NCBI RefSeq assembly: GCF_900176535.1
Contig: NZ_FWXT01000001.1
Location: forward strand, 248,001 to 312,000
DNA from: Pedobacter africanus
Lineage (GTDB): Bacteria; Bacteroidota; Bacteroidia; Sphingobacteriales; Sphingobacteriaceae
DNA: 64,000 nt
Direction: 5' to 3'
The first letter of the stretch is position 1; every line of letters starts with the position of its first letter. The position numbers were made by a program, and so were the translations under genes. Shown one piece after another: positions 27,173 to 36,018 of the stretch. The notes under the pieces are model-generated. The model was not told where the DNA came from, ran no database searches, and saw only the letters and a list, made by a program, of their open reading frames with translations.

Positions 27173-29982
27173 AATTTCTCCAGATCTCCGTTAAACTTAT
27201 AGGTCATGCCTTTCTGTGTGGCAATGCTTGTTATTTTATTTCCGTAGCGTAATAAACAAACGCCATCCCCTTTCGAATATACTTCAAACGCTGTCAACGC
27301 CCCTTTGCTCCATTTAATATTCAGCAGAAAGCCTCCTCGGGCTCCTATCCCTTTAACTTCACCATCAGGTAAACCGGCAGGCAAAGCCGGCAGCAACTCA
27401 ACAAACTGGGTATGACTTTGTAAAAGCATTTCTGCAATGCCCGCTGCACCGCCAAAATTCCCGTCAATCTGAAACGGCGGATGTGCATCCAAGAGGTTTA
27501 CATAGGCACCTCCCCCCTGTGCTGCCGGACTGATTAGCATTTTCACCATTTTCATCGCATGATCTCCATCTTTAAACCTTGACCAGAAGTTGATCTTCCA
27601 GGCCAGGCTCCAGCCCGTTCCTTCATCTCCACGGTAAATCAAAGACTGCCGTGCCGCCCGCATCAGGTCAGGGGTATCCCAGGTAATGTCATTTCCCGGA
27701 TGTACGCCCCATAAATGCGAAACATGCCTGTGTTTATTGGTGGTATCGTCTTTATCCTCCAGCCATTCCTGCAGCTGATTGTATTTACCGATCTGATTAG
27801 GTGCTATCAGCGTTATTTTCTGCTGAAGCGTTTTCCTGAAAACCGTGTCAGTTCCCAATAGCTCAGTTGCCGCAATACAATTTTTAAAGAGGGTCCGGAT
27901 GATCTGATGGTCCATAGTTGGCCCCGCTACCAATCCGCCGTTCTCGGGCGAGTTGGAGGGGGTACTGATCAGCCAGCCCGTTTTTGGGTCTTTAACTAAA
28001 AAATCGTTAAAGAATACCGCAGCCTGCTTCATAATGGGATAAGCCTCATTCTTCAGAAAATTAAAATCCTGTGTAAAAAGATAATGTTCCCAGAGGTGCT
28101 GGCATAACCAACCTCCCCCAGTTACCCAAATACCATGATTGGAAGCATTGATAGGCGCAGTGCCATTCCAGAGGTCAGTATTGTGGTGCAGCACCCATCC
28201 ATTGGCATTGTAATGTATTTTAGCGGTCTGTGCCCCATTTTTTGCCAGTGCATTTATTTTTTTAAACAAGGGTTGGTTCATTGCCCCCAGGTTTAGTACC
28301 CCTGTTGGCCAGTAGTTCATTTCCAGGTTGATGTTGGTGGTATATTTACTGCCCCAGGGGGGTGTCAGTAAATCGTTCCAGATCCCTTGCAGGTTTGCAG
28401 GCTGCGTACCGGGCCTCGAGCTTGAAATCAGCAAATACCGGCCATACTGCATGTACAATGCCGCAAAGGCAGCATCATCTGAGCCTGCGAATTTCTCTAT
28501 GCGCTCATCTGTAGGCATATCCGCATGCGCATCATTTCCAAAACTTACCGAAAAAGTATGATAGTATTTCTGATATTCTTTAATGTGGGCAGTTTTAACC
28601 TGTGCATAGCTTTTGCCACTTAAACCCGAAAGGGCTTTTACACAAGCTGTTGCCGGAATGCCCGTTACGTCTTTATCGTTCACAAAATTGGTGCCTGCGG
28701 TAAGGTAAAGCGTCACTGCATCGGCAGCCGTAATGCTGATTTTGTCTTGGCCCGCCAATAATTTCCCACCGGTAATTACGGCGCGCAACTGGGCTTCACC
28801 TTTGAGCACACCCCCTTTTACCCGTAAAGACAGGGCAACAGTATTGGCACTTATCTTTTTCAGGACATGGTATTTATGCGGACTGGACAACAAGGCATCC
28901 AGGCTGATGGCTGACTTTTTATCTGCCGTCAGCCGGATCACGAGGGCCTGATCCGGCTGCGACACAAAATACTCCCGCAGGTAACTGGTACCGTTCAGCT
29001 TATAGGCAGTAGCAGCTGTTGCTGTATTTAAATCCAGCTTTCGCTTATAACCGGAAGCCGCCATCTCATCTGTTTTAAAATCAAGGTACAAATCGCCAAA
29101 CGGCTGATAGCTGGCCTGGAACTGCGGTACAACAGGAGCTTCGTCGTTTTGCACCTTATACTTCCATTCCTTAACCAGGGAAATCATATTTTCAGGCTTG
29201 TCTTTGGCATAAACTCCGATGGCTTTGCTGGTATCTTTATAACCGGCCAAACCGCCCTTATCGAAATAATTAAGCACTTGTATGGCAATGGTATTCTTTC
29301 CTTTTTTTATCAGGCTGGCTGGAATGGTATACTTTCTTGGCGCTGTACCATCTGTATTGCCGATCAGGCTTCCGTTTACATAAGTCAGGTCCTGATCGCG
29401 GATCCGGTTCAGATCGAGCACCAGATCTTTAACCTGCCAGTCGTCGGGCGCATCGAAGGTGGTACGGAACCACACCGCTCCGTCCAATCCCGAAAGACCA
29501 ACGGACTCCCAGCCTTCATAACTCGGAACCTTAATGCTTTTCCATAACTGATCGTCGTAATGCTCCTGTGCAGGATTTCCCTGAAGGCCTTTCCCGGCTT
29601 TCATTTCCGCAACCCACTTGTCGCGGTCGCCTGCCCCGCTCATACTGCCCATAAACTTTTCAGCAGCCAGCTGCTCGGCTTCCTGTTGTTTGCCTTCAAA
29701 TAGTAATTTCCTGATTTGAGGCAGGTAAGCAGCTGCGCCTTTATGGTTATAATCCCTTGGCCCGCCCGTCCATAAGGTTTCTTCGTTAAACTGGATGCGG
29801 TCTTTTGCTATTCCCCCAAATACCATCGCACCTATGCGACCATTCCCTATGGGAAGGGCATCTGTCCATTTTACGGCGGGTTTAGTATACCAGAGTTGAT
29901 AATCGGGCTGCTGAGCAGCAGCTGTCACAGTAAGAAAAGAGAAAAATACTGCAAACAGCAGCTTTTTTAAGGCGTGAACCAT
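27169..29982 (-). CDS. GH95 alpha-L-fucosidase / alpha-L-galactosidase with inserted beta-domain
   Basis: The protein has 937 residues with a signal peptide (FAVFFSFLTVTAAA). The N-terminal GH95 block (LWYTKPAVKWTDALPIGNGRIGAMVF) runs to about residue 110, continues at FGDLYLDF (295-302) and leads to the (alpha/alpha)6 barrel. Catalytic and binding residues match the family: Asn550 and Asn552 in TTNINLEMNYWP, Glu680 in NSPENGG, Asp840 in HPPFQIDGNFGG. Between about 112 and 287 an extra galactose-binding-like beta-sandwich is inserted (GAVWFRTTFDAPDDW, NGSLIGNTDGTAPRKYTIPASLIKKG). GH95 enzymes remove alpha-1,2-L-fucose or L-galactose. It lies third-to-last in the hydrolase operon, overlapping GH2. 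Confidence 0.93.
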   Translation of the reverse strand: MVHALKKLLFAVFFSFLTVTAAAQQPDYQLWYTKPAVKWTDALPIGNGRIGAMVFGGIAKDRIQFNEETLWTGGPRDYNHKGAAAYLPQIRKLLFEGKQQEAEQLAAEKFMGSMSGAGDRDKWVAEMKAGKGLQGNPAQEHYDDQLWKSIKVPSYEGWESVGLSGLDGAVWFRTTFDAPDDWQVKDLVLDLNRIRDQDLTYVNGSLIGNTDGTAPRKYTIPASLIKKGKNTIAIQVLNYFDKGGLAGYKDTSKAIGVYAKDKPENMISLVKEWKYKVQNDEAPVVPQFQASYQPFGDLYLDFKTDEMAASGYKRKLDLNTATAATAYKLNGTSYLREYFVSQPDQALVIRLTADKKSAISLDALLSSPHKYHVLKKISANTVALSLRVKGGVLKGEAQLRAVITGGKLLAGQDKISITAADAVTLYLTAGTNFVNDKDVTGIPATACVKALSGLSGKSYAQVKTAHIKEYQKYYHTFSVSFGNDAHADMPTDERIEKFAGSDDAAFAALYMQYGRYLLISSSRPGTQPANLQGIWNDLLTPPWGSKYTTNINLEMNYWPTGVLNLGAMNQPLFKKINALAKNGAQTAKIHYNANGWVLHHNTDLWNGTAPINASNHGIWVTGGGWLCQHLWEHYLFTQDFNFLKNEAYPIMKQAAVFFNDFLVKDPKTGWLISTPSNSPENGGLVAGPTMDHQIIRTLFKNCIAATELLGTDTVFRKTLQQKITLIAPNQIGKYNQLQEWLEDKDDTTNKHRHVSHLWGVHPGNDITWDTPDLMRAARQSLIYRGDEGTGWSLAWKINFWSRFKDGDHAMKMVKMLISPAAQGGGAYVNLLDAHPPFQIDGNFGGAAGIAEMLLQSHTQFVELLPALPAGLPDGEVKGIGARGGFLLNIKWSKGALTAFEVYSKGDGVCLLRYGNKITSIATQKGMTYKFNGDLEKL

Positions 29983-29999
29983 GAGATACAGATTAAAAA

Positions 30000-31577
30000 T
30001 TAATTTAGAGGATCCCCCGAAATAACCCTTACTGCTTCTGTAACTTTCCCTTCCGTTACTACAGGAGTTTTAACTTGCCTAAAGTTATTGTTTCCCAGCG
30101 TGATATCCTTACTTTTTTCTCCGATAATTTTCAAATATCTGTCAGTTCCCAATGCAGGAAAAGCATTATACACAAAGGCCCGGCTTACATTTCTGAATTC
30201 AGCCACCGGAACACCGGCATGTGGCGTATAGGTTTTTAACCCGTTAACCGTTAAATCACTCACTTCATTTGCTTTTAATGAAGGGCCAATAGTGGTATTT
30301 ACCTGTACATTGTGAAACTCGATACGACTTGCATGGTTGATGCTGAAACCAGTTTTAGCCTCCATATTGATGTCATTAAAACTGATGTTTTCTATTGGCA
30401 TTTCTTCAAGTCCATTTAAATAGCCGGCCTGGTTCACCTCTCCGGTGATATTGCTGAAATGGATATTCCGGAAACGCGGCGTACGTTCAGAAACCGCTTC
30501 CGGATTTGTTTTTGCATACTGCATATCCAGCACAATTGCCTGTTCCCGGATATTCTTCATGATAATGTTATCTACCCTGATCTCCTCCACTATTCCGCCC
30601 CTGCCACGTGCCGTCTTGATGCGGATACCCCTGTCGGTACCATCAAACACACAATTGGAGATGGTAATTTTGCGTACATCACCCGACATTTCGCTGCCAA
30701 TTACCACGCCCCCATGCCCCGACAGCATGGTACAATTCGTAATGGTATAATTCTGCGCCGGGGCAGCCATCTTCCGGCCGGGCGCATCCTTACCGGATTT
30801 AATGGTAATGCAATCGTCCCCAACACTGATATGGCAATCAGAGATGTGTACATTGCTGCAGGATTCCGGGTTAATCCCATCTGTATTTGGCGCAAAAGCA
30901 CCCGGATTGCTAATCGTTAACGCATGTACGGTTACATTTTCACAAAATTCGGGGTTTACGGTCCAGAATGGTGAGTTGCGTATGGTGATCCCTTCTATGA
31001 GTACATTTTTGCAATACAAGGGTTGTATAAACGGCGGACGTAAAAAACCTCGGGTCATTTGCTTAGGCTCATCCGGTAATAGTATGCCTTTGTTCAGTTC
31101 ATCAAATAGGTGCTGCCATTTGGAGCGTGGCTGATCAGCTTTGTAGCCTTCCACAAAGTCCCACCACTTTTTACCGTGCCCGTCGATAATTCCCCTGCCT
31201 TTAATGGCGATATTCTCTGCCTTATAGGCATAAAACAAAGGCGAGAAACTGGTTACATCTACTCCTTCATACCTGCTTTTCACCATCGGCAGGTAATCGT
31301 CGAAGTTATCACTGAAATGCAGTTCAGCTCCGGCATCTATAAAAATGGTGATGTTGCTTTTCAGGTGAATAGCACCCGTCAGGTATTTACCTGCAGGAAA
31401 GTAAACTGTTCCGCCGCCAGCTGTTGATGCTGCATCAATAGCTTTTTTTATGGCCTGGGTAGCCAGTTTGCTGCTGTCATTTTTTGCGCCATATTTCAGC
31501 ACATTGTAATAAACCTGTGCATCGGCATTCAGGTTCACGAAACATAAAAATGCAACTAAAAGGCTGTAGTACTTCAT
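30000..31577 (-). CDS. GH28 polygalacturonase-family hydrolase
   Basis: The protein has 525 residues with a signal peptide ending near ADAQ20. It is a right-handed beta-helix with all GH28 motifs: NTDG (Asp233), GDD (Asp254, Asp255), GHGG (His288) and RIK (319-321). The N-terminal AIKKAIDAASTAGGGTVYFPAGKYLTGAIHL is typical of pectinases. The enzyme hydrolyses alpha-galacturonosyl bonds in homogalacturonan, rhamnogalacturonan or their side chains, probably exo-acting in the periplasm. It sits 5 bp behind the MGH1-like gene and 17 bp before GH95 and is the clearest sign that this locus deals with pectin. Confidence 0.94.
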   Translation of the reverse strand: MKYYSLLVAFLCFVNLNADAQVYYNVLKYGAKNDSSKLATQAIKKAIDAASTAGGGTVYFPAGKYLTGAIHLKSNITIFIDAGAELHFSDNFDDYLPMVKSRYEGVDVTSFSPLFYAYKAENIAIKGRGIIDGHGKKWWDFVEGYKADQPRSKWQHLFDELNKGILLPDEPKQMTRGFLRPPFIQPLYCKNVLIEGITIRNSPFWTVNPEFCENVTVHALTISNPGAFAPNTDGINPESCSNVHISDCHISVGDDCITIKSGKDAPGRKMAAPAQNYTITNCTMLSGHGGVVIGSEMSGDVRKITISNCVFDGTDRGIRIKTARGRGGIVEEIRVDNIIMKNIREQAIVLDMQYAKTNPEAVSERTPRFRNIHFSNITGEVNQAGYLNGLEEMPIENISFNDINMEAKTGFSINHASRIEFHNVQVNTTIGPSLKANEVSDLTVNGLKTYTPHAGVPVAEFRNVSRAFVYNAFPALGTDRYLKIIGEKSKDITLGNNNFRQVKTPVVTEGKVTEAVRVISGDPLN

Positions 31578-31582
31578 TTCGG

Positions 31583-33133
31583 TTATTTATTATTGATTTG
31601 GATGACTGCGGGTTTTAAACTCGTGCTATGATAAATTTCTTTTCCATTGGCATATACATACAATCCCTTTCCTTTATTGTATTTCTTGCCGGTTTTATCC
31701 CAGCGTATATTTAGTGTTCTCCGATGATAGCTGATATTTTCCAGTGAAAACCAGTCCCACTTCCCTTCGGGGATCAAAGGATAGAACCCCAGCGCTTCAT
31801 CTGCCCTGGGTTTAATACCGATCAGATCGTTGATCACCAGATCGCAAAAAGTAGAATGGTTGTAAAAGCTGCTTCTTGGGTTATCTCCTTTCAGCCATTC
31901 CCCATTTTTTTCATCCTGATATTCGCCCAGATATGGCTTTCCATTCTTCTGGTGGGAAAGCGCATACTGACGCAACTCCTTGTAAAACACGGCCGGTTTC
32001 ATTTTGCTATGGTTTTTATAATTGGTCAGCAGGTTGGCCAGGCCTTTTAAAGTTTGTGAACTGGCAAAAGGCCATAATGCACCGTCCCATTCACAGCTAT
32101 GGCCCGAACCTCTTGTCCTGAAGGTCGGCTCCCTCCTTTCGGCGGTGGTCAGGCCCCAGGGCGCTTTAAACCCTGCAGTATCGAGCAGCTGGTCCCAGGC
32201 CTTTGCATATTGCGGTTCATCAGCAGGCAAATCAAAGTCCCAGGGCACAAAACCTATGGCCTCACGTGCATTCACCAGTTGTCCCTTCGGCGTCCTGGTT
32301 TTAAAGAAACTGCTGCCACTGTCCCACAAGCTATCCTGCACCAGCTTTTTAAGCTGCACCGCTTTAGCCCGGTATTTTTCTACCAGTGGCTGATCACCTG
32401 TAATTGCGGCTATAGCAGCCAGCGCTTTCGCATTTCCATACATATAACTGCTGATGGTTGGCCTCCGGTTCTCCTCTTTCCTGGACCCGCTTACGGATTC
32501 TTCCATTCCATCTTTTACATCAAACTGCCAGAACAAGCCACTTTTTACCTGTCTTTCTTTTTCCCATTTGCCATAGTCGGCATCCAGTGCAGGTAAAATC
32601 CGCTTAAGGTATTCCTTGTCAGGGTTAACCAGGTAATTTTGATAAACTGCATCGTCTATCCAGCTGCTGAACTGGTGAAAACGCGGTTTACTTTGCCCCA
32701 CATCAGCATGGTACAACCAGAAATCAATATATTCCTTTAAGTATTCCTTGTTTTTAAGCCATCGACCTTCGTAAATATGGTGTCCTGCAGCACAACTGAT
32801 AGCGTTGTATTTGCCGGCATGTTTTACTGGCTCAATAAACTCAGTAAAAATAAATCCTTCTGGTGTCTTTACCAGATGCTTGCGGAAGGACCACCAACGA
32901 TAATAATAGTTCTTTTCTATTACCTCATCGGGGCATTCCAGCAGCGGTACATTTTGCTTTAACCAATCAAAAGCGAGTGCATTGGGTACAAAGTTCTTTA
33001 CCGCTTCTGTATCAATAGCATTAAAATAGCTTACATATTTTTTGAGTCTTTCCGTTGCGGCGGACGACTGTGCAAAGCTTCCCTGCCCGCAAAACAGGAA
33101 TAACGCCATTGTTATCAAGTGTTTTCTCTTCAT
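31583..33133 (-). CDS. MGH1-like (alpha/alpha)6 glycoside hydrolase, secreted
   Basis: The protein has 516 residues with a signal peptide (HLITMALFLFCGQGSFAQ). The toroid pattern is helical with aromatic-rich turns: YYRWWSFRKHL, HHIYEGRWLKNKEY, KDGMEESVSGSR, SCEWDGALWPFASSQTL and NHSTFCDLVINDLIG. The sequence resembles the MGH1/GH63-like clan of inverting (alpha/alpha)6 hydrolases. Acidic residues in DGMEESV and SCEWDGA are candidates for catalysis. It has no C-terminal module beyond a short beta-domain (RRTLNIRWDKTG). No CAZy family or substrate can be assigned. The gene lies 2 bp behind the 909-residue gene in the hydrolase operon, so it should act on the same glycan. Confidence 0.75.
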   Translation of the reverse strand: MKRKHLITMALFLFCGQGSFAQSSAATERLKKYVSYFNAIDTEAVKNFVPNALAFDWLKQNVPLLECPDEVIEKNYYYRWWSFRKHLVKTPEGFIFTEFIEPVKHAGKYNAISCAAGHHIYEGRWLKNKEYLKEYIDFWLYHADVGQSKPRFHQFSSWIDDAVYQNYLVNPDKEYLKRILPALDADYGKWEKERQVKSGLFWQFDVKDGMEESVSGSRKEENRRPTISSYMYGNAKALAAIAAITGDQPLVEKYRAKAVQLKKLVQDSLWDSGSSFFKTRTPKGQLVNAREAIGFVPWDFDLPADEPQYAKAWDQLLDTAGFKAPWGLTTAERREPTFRTRGSGHSCEWDGALWPFASSQTLKGLANLLTNYKNHSKMKPAVFYKELRQYALSHQKNGKPYLGEYQDEKNGEWLKGDNPRSSFYNHSTFCDLVINDLIGIKPRADEALGFYPLIPEGKWDWFSLENISYHRRTLNIRWDKTGKKYNKGKGLYVYANGKEIYHSTSLKPAVIQINNK

Positions 33134-33135
33134 CT

Positions 33136-35865
33136 TTATTCAAATAACCAGTCGATATCTTTTCCTTTTCCATCCAGGCCAGCATTGTAAATACGCATTG
33201 CTTTTCGGTCATCAATAAAACCCAAAACCATACAGGCACCTTTTCCTAATGTTAATGTGTTTATACCAGCTCCAAACGAATATGCGTGTATATTAACTGG
33301 CGGATGCCCTTCCAAAACCAGTGCATTGGAAATCTTTATTTCCGATTGTCCGTAATTGTTGGCGCTGGCATCGGTCTCCAGTTCAGGGGCTTTCAAATAA
33401 GCAGCATCTTTTTTATTGAAAAAACCCACCAGAACTTTTACGGCAGCAGCGTTACTGAATTTAAGGGTAGTGCCCGATTTTATTTGCTGTGCCTTGTTTA
33501 ATTTTATGCCCTTAAGACCAAGCAGCTGTCCATCAACATCTTTGATACGGATCATTGAATCTGCATAAACTACGGTACCTCTGGTAATCGCATAACGTTC
33601 CTGACCAGACAACAGCTTTACCGGTGCATTATCAAATGCTTTTAGCTTATTTTCATTCCCCTGCCCTGCTGATTTTAAGGAATCTATACTTCTTTTAAAG
33701 TGGTTCAGTTCTTTGGTAAATACCGGAAGCATTTCTTTCCAGTGAATAAAGGTTTTATCCACACCCCGCATAGGAATTTTACGCTGCTTGGTTTGCATGC
33801 TGTTGGCATACAGGTAAGTTCCGGAAGTTAGTTTTACCAGCTCAGCATAGTGATCCACGCTCTTTTGCAGAAAAGGCAATGCTTGCTCCAGATCGCGAAC
33901 ATCATTTGAATATTTGTAGCGCAATACCAGAAGGGCCGACTTCACCTTTTCTGCGTAAAAGTTTGCCATGGCATTGTAGCAATACATATCATTTCTTAAT
34001 CTTCTGAATTCTGCTGTATCCCTGCTTACTGCGGGCGAAGCTTCACAGATAGACTGCAATGCGGCTTTTCCATGTGCCACCACTTCCCGGGCCACCTGTA
34101 CCGGCGTTTCGCCAATATGCCCCTGCTTTTTCCATTCTTTTTCAGCGTATTCGATAATCATCTCTCCTTCAGGGGCTTCCGATTCATACATTAAAGTGAA
34201 CAGGCCGTAACGGTAAGGATTAATCAACTGCGTCATCAGCATACCTAAAGTAAGCGTTTGCCTGTTCCCATCTGTAATCCCATAACGGCGCAGCAGCTTA
34301 GGGGAAATTTCTCCGACTTGCTCATAAGCATTTAAAATGGCTTTTCCCGCGGTTAAATCTGTACCATATTTATTGGCCAGTTCCTGGCCCCAATAGCTGA
34401 TCTCGTCTTCTCTCCTGCGGTTTGAGTTCCAGGCATATCTGGCCCATTCCTTATACCAGATCCAGTCCCGGTCCAGCTGCAGCTGTCTTGTACCTGTGTT
34501 GTCGGCTGTATAAGGCCAGTCCCAATAACCCGATTGTGGGTATAAGTGTAAACCTTTGGCCCCATATATTTTATTCATAGCCTGTACAGATTTTTGTATA
34601 AAATCTGCCGATCCATAGCGAAAAGGTTCCAGGTTGGCCAATATGTGTACATTGGCAATATGTACCGGCGCAACTGCACTTAGTTTCCTGTGCAGTTCTG
34701 CCCAGCTCCCACGGGGCTCGTAAGTAGTCAATGCTTCACCATTAAACTTATTTTCGGTATACAGATTTTTATACAGCGGCAAAGCGGCTTTCATCACGGC
34801 CGGGGCGTCAGTATCGTGCGCGCGCAGCACAATGGGTGGCTCATTCCTGATGCCTGCGGCCTTTAATCCATCTTTTACGCCCGGAATAATGGTTTGGGTA
34901 AACCAGTCGATATCGTCCTGCCCCACACCTTCCATGGCTTCTCCCAATGCAACCAACAAGCCTACATTGGGGTATTTTTCAACAAAAGCTGCAATAGATT
35001 TCCTTGTATAATCGGCAATCAGTGGAATAATGGGCCGGTTTCGGTCCTGTGTTTTAAGGCCATGCTTTTCAGCAAAAGGCTTGGGAATTAAAATATTGTA
35101 GAACATCTGGATCACCCATATCCCCCTTTTATCTGCTTCTTCTGTAAGGAACTTAAACATTTCCTCGTTCTTTTTAAAAGTGGCATCATCGACTTCAATT
35201 GCATAAGGGTAGTCTTTAAGTCGCACGAGTGATGAAAAAGGATGACCATTCCAAAGGTAGAGGGAATTATAACGATTTTCTACCATCATGTCCAGATAGC
35301 GGAGCCATAAAGCCTTGTCATAAAACCAGGGAAAACTCTCCGGAGTGTAGGGGTATTCATAAACATCATGTCCAGGCAAATAATCGGGTTTCTGCAAACC
35401 AATACAGGTTCCCCTTAATGCCATTTCCGGCTGATCGCTGATGGAAATATTTTCCGGGAGCTTACCATTTCTTGTAATTCTGTCTGCAAGTTCCATGCAG
35501 CCGTATAAGGTTCCTGAGGGGTCGGTGCCTTCCACAACCAGATTTTTGTGCTGTGCATACCCTATAATAAACCCTTCCTTTCCAGGCCGCTTATTATCAC
35601 TGGCTCGTAAATCAGCCAGTAAGCGATCGTCTTTGACGCCCACCAGTATGAAGCCGCCGGTTTCAGGAGCTTTATCCTGCTGTACGATCTTAACATGATA
35701 ACCGGCTAATTTCAAAGCTTTTGCAAGCCTTTCTGCGGCAAACTTCACTCTTGGATTACTTTGTACCGGAATTAAAATGCTGCGCTTTTCTGCACCAGGA
35801 GCAGCTGATGCAGTGATGCCGATGAACAAAAGGGCTGTAAAAATCAATAGCTGAAATCTTCTCAT
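33136..35865 (-). CDS. Large GH20/GH67-like hydrolase, possibly alpha-galacturonidase
   Basis: The protein has 909 residues with a signal peptide (LLIFTALLFIGITASAA). Residues about 28-135 resemble the small alpha/beta domain in front of GH20 and GH67 enzymes (RVKFAAERLAKALKLAGYHV, VEGTDPSGTLYGCMELADRI). A TIM barrel follows (about 150-480: MMVENRYNSLYLWNGHPFSSLV, LLVALGEAMEGVGQDD, PIVLRAHDTDA), then a helical region and a C-terminal beta-domain. Glu in LGEAMEG and Asp in RAHDTDA are candidates for the active site. From memory similar proteins are called alpha-D-galacturonidase (GH138-like), but I cannot verify the family. It is the first gene of the five-gene hydrolase operon, with a TATATTTG box 70 bp upstream. 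Confidence 0.65.
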   Translation of the reverse strand: MRRFQLLIFTALLFIGITASAAPGAEKRSILIPVQSNPRVKFAAERLAKALKLAGYHVKIVQQDKAPETGGFILVGVKDDRLLADLRASDNKRPGKEGFIIGYAQHKNLVVEGTDPSGTLYGCMELADRITRNGKLPENISISDQPEMALRGTCIGLQKPDYLPGHDVYEYPYTPESFPWFYDKALWLRYLDMMVENRYNSLYLWNGHPFSSLVRLKDYPYAIEVDDATFKKNEEMFKFLTEEADKRGIWVIQMFYNILIPKPFAEKHGLKTQDRNRPIIPLIADYTRKSIAAFVEKYPNVGLLVALGEAMEGVGQDDIDWFTQTIIPGVKDGLKAAGIRNEPPIVLRAHDTDAPAVMKAALPLYKNLYTENKFNGEALTTYEPRGSWAELHRKLSAVAPVHIANVHILANLEPFRYGSADFIQKSVQAMNKIYGAKGLHLYPQSGYWDWPYTADNTGTRQLQLDRDWIWYKEWARYAWNSNRRREDEISYWGQELANKYGTDLTAGKAILNAYEQVGEISPKLLRRYGITDGNRQTLTLGMLMTQLINPYRYGLFTLMYESEAPEGEMIIEYAEKEWKKQGHIGETPVQVAREVVAHGKAALQSICEASPAVSRDTAEFRRLRNDMYCYNAMANFYAEKVKSALLVLRYKYSNDVRDLEQALPFLQKSVDHYAELVKLTSGTYLYANSMQTKQRKIPMRGVDKTFIHWKEMLPVFTKELNHFKRSIDSLKSAGQGNENKLKAFDNAPVKLLSGQERYAITRGTVVYADSMIRIKDVDGQLLGLKGIKLNKAQQIKSGTTLKFSNAAAVKVLVGFFNKKDAAYLKAPELETDASANNYGQSEIKISNALVLEGHPPVNIHAYSFGAGINTLTLGKGACMVLGFIDDRKAMRIYNAGLDGKGKDIDWLFE

Positions 35866-35934
35866 TCCATACAGTTTTTCAGGAAATCCAGATGAAAAAA
35901 CTCCTCCGGAAATATTTGGTTATTTTGCGAATTT

Positions 35935-35942
35935 CAAATATA
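35935..35942 (-). promoter_or_regulatory. Candidate Bacteroidota -7 promoter box of the hydrolase operon
   Basis: On the minus strand TATATTTG matches the Bacteroidota -7 consensus TAnnTTTG exactly and lies 70 bp before the start of the 909-residue gene, in the 153 bp gap behind the LacI gene. No clear TTG is seen at the usual -33 distance. Confidence 0.4.
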
Positions 35943-36018
35943 ATACCCTACGTTCAGGCTTTCCTGTAGCATTTCCCCAAAATTCTATACGATTTTATCA
36001 TCGCTCAGCCGTCAGCAT

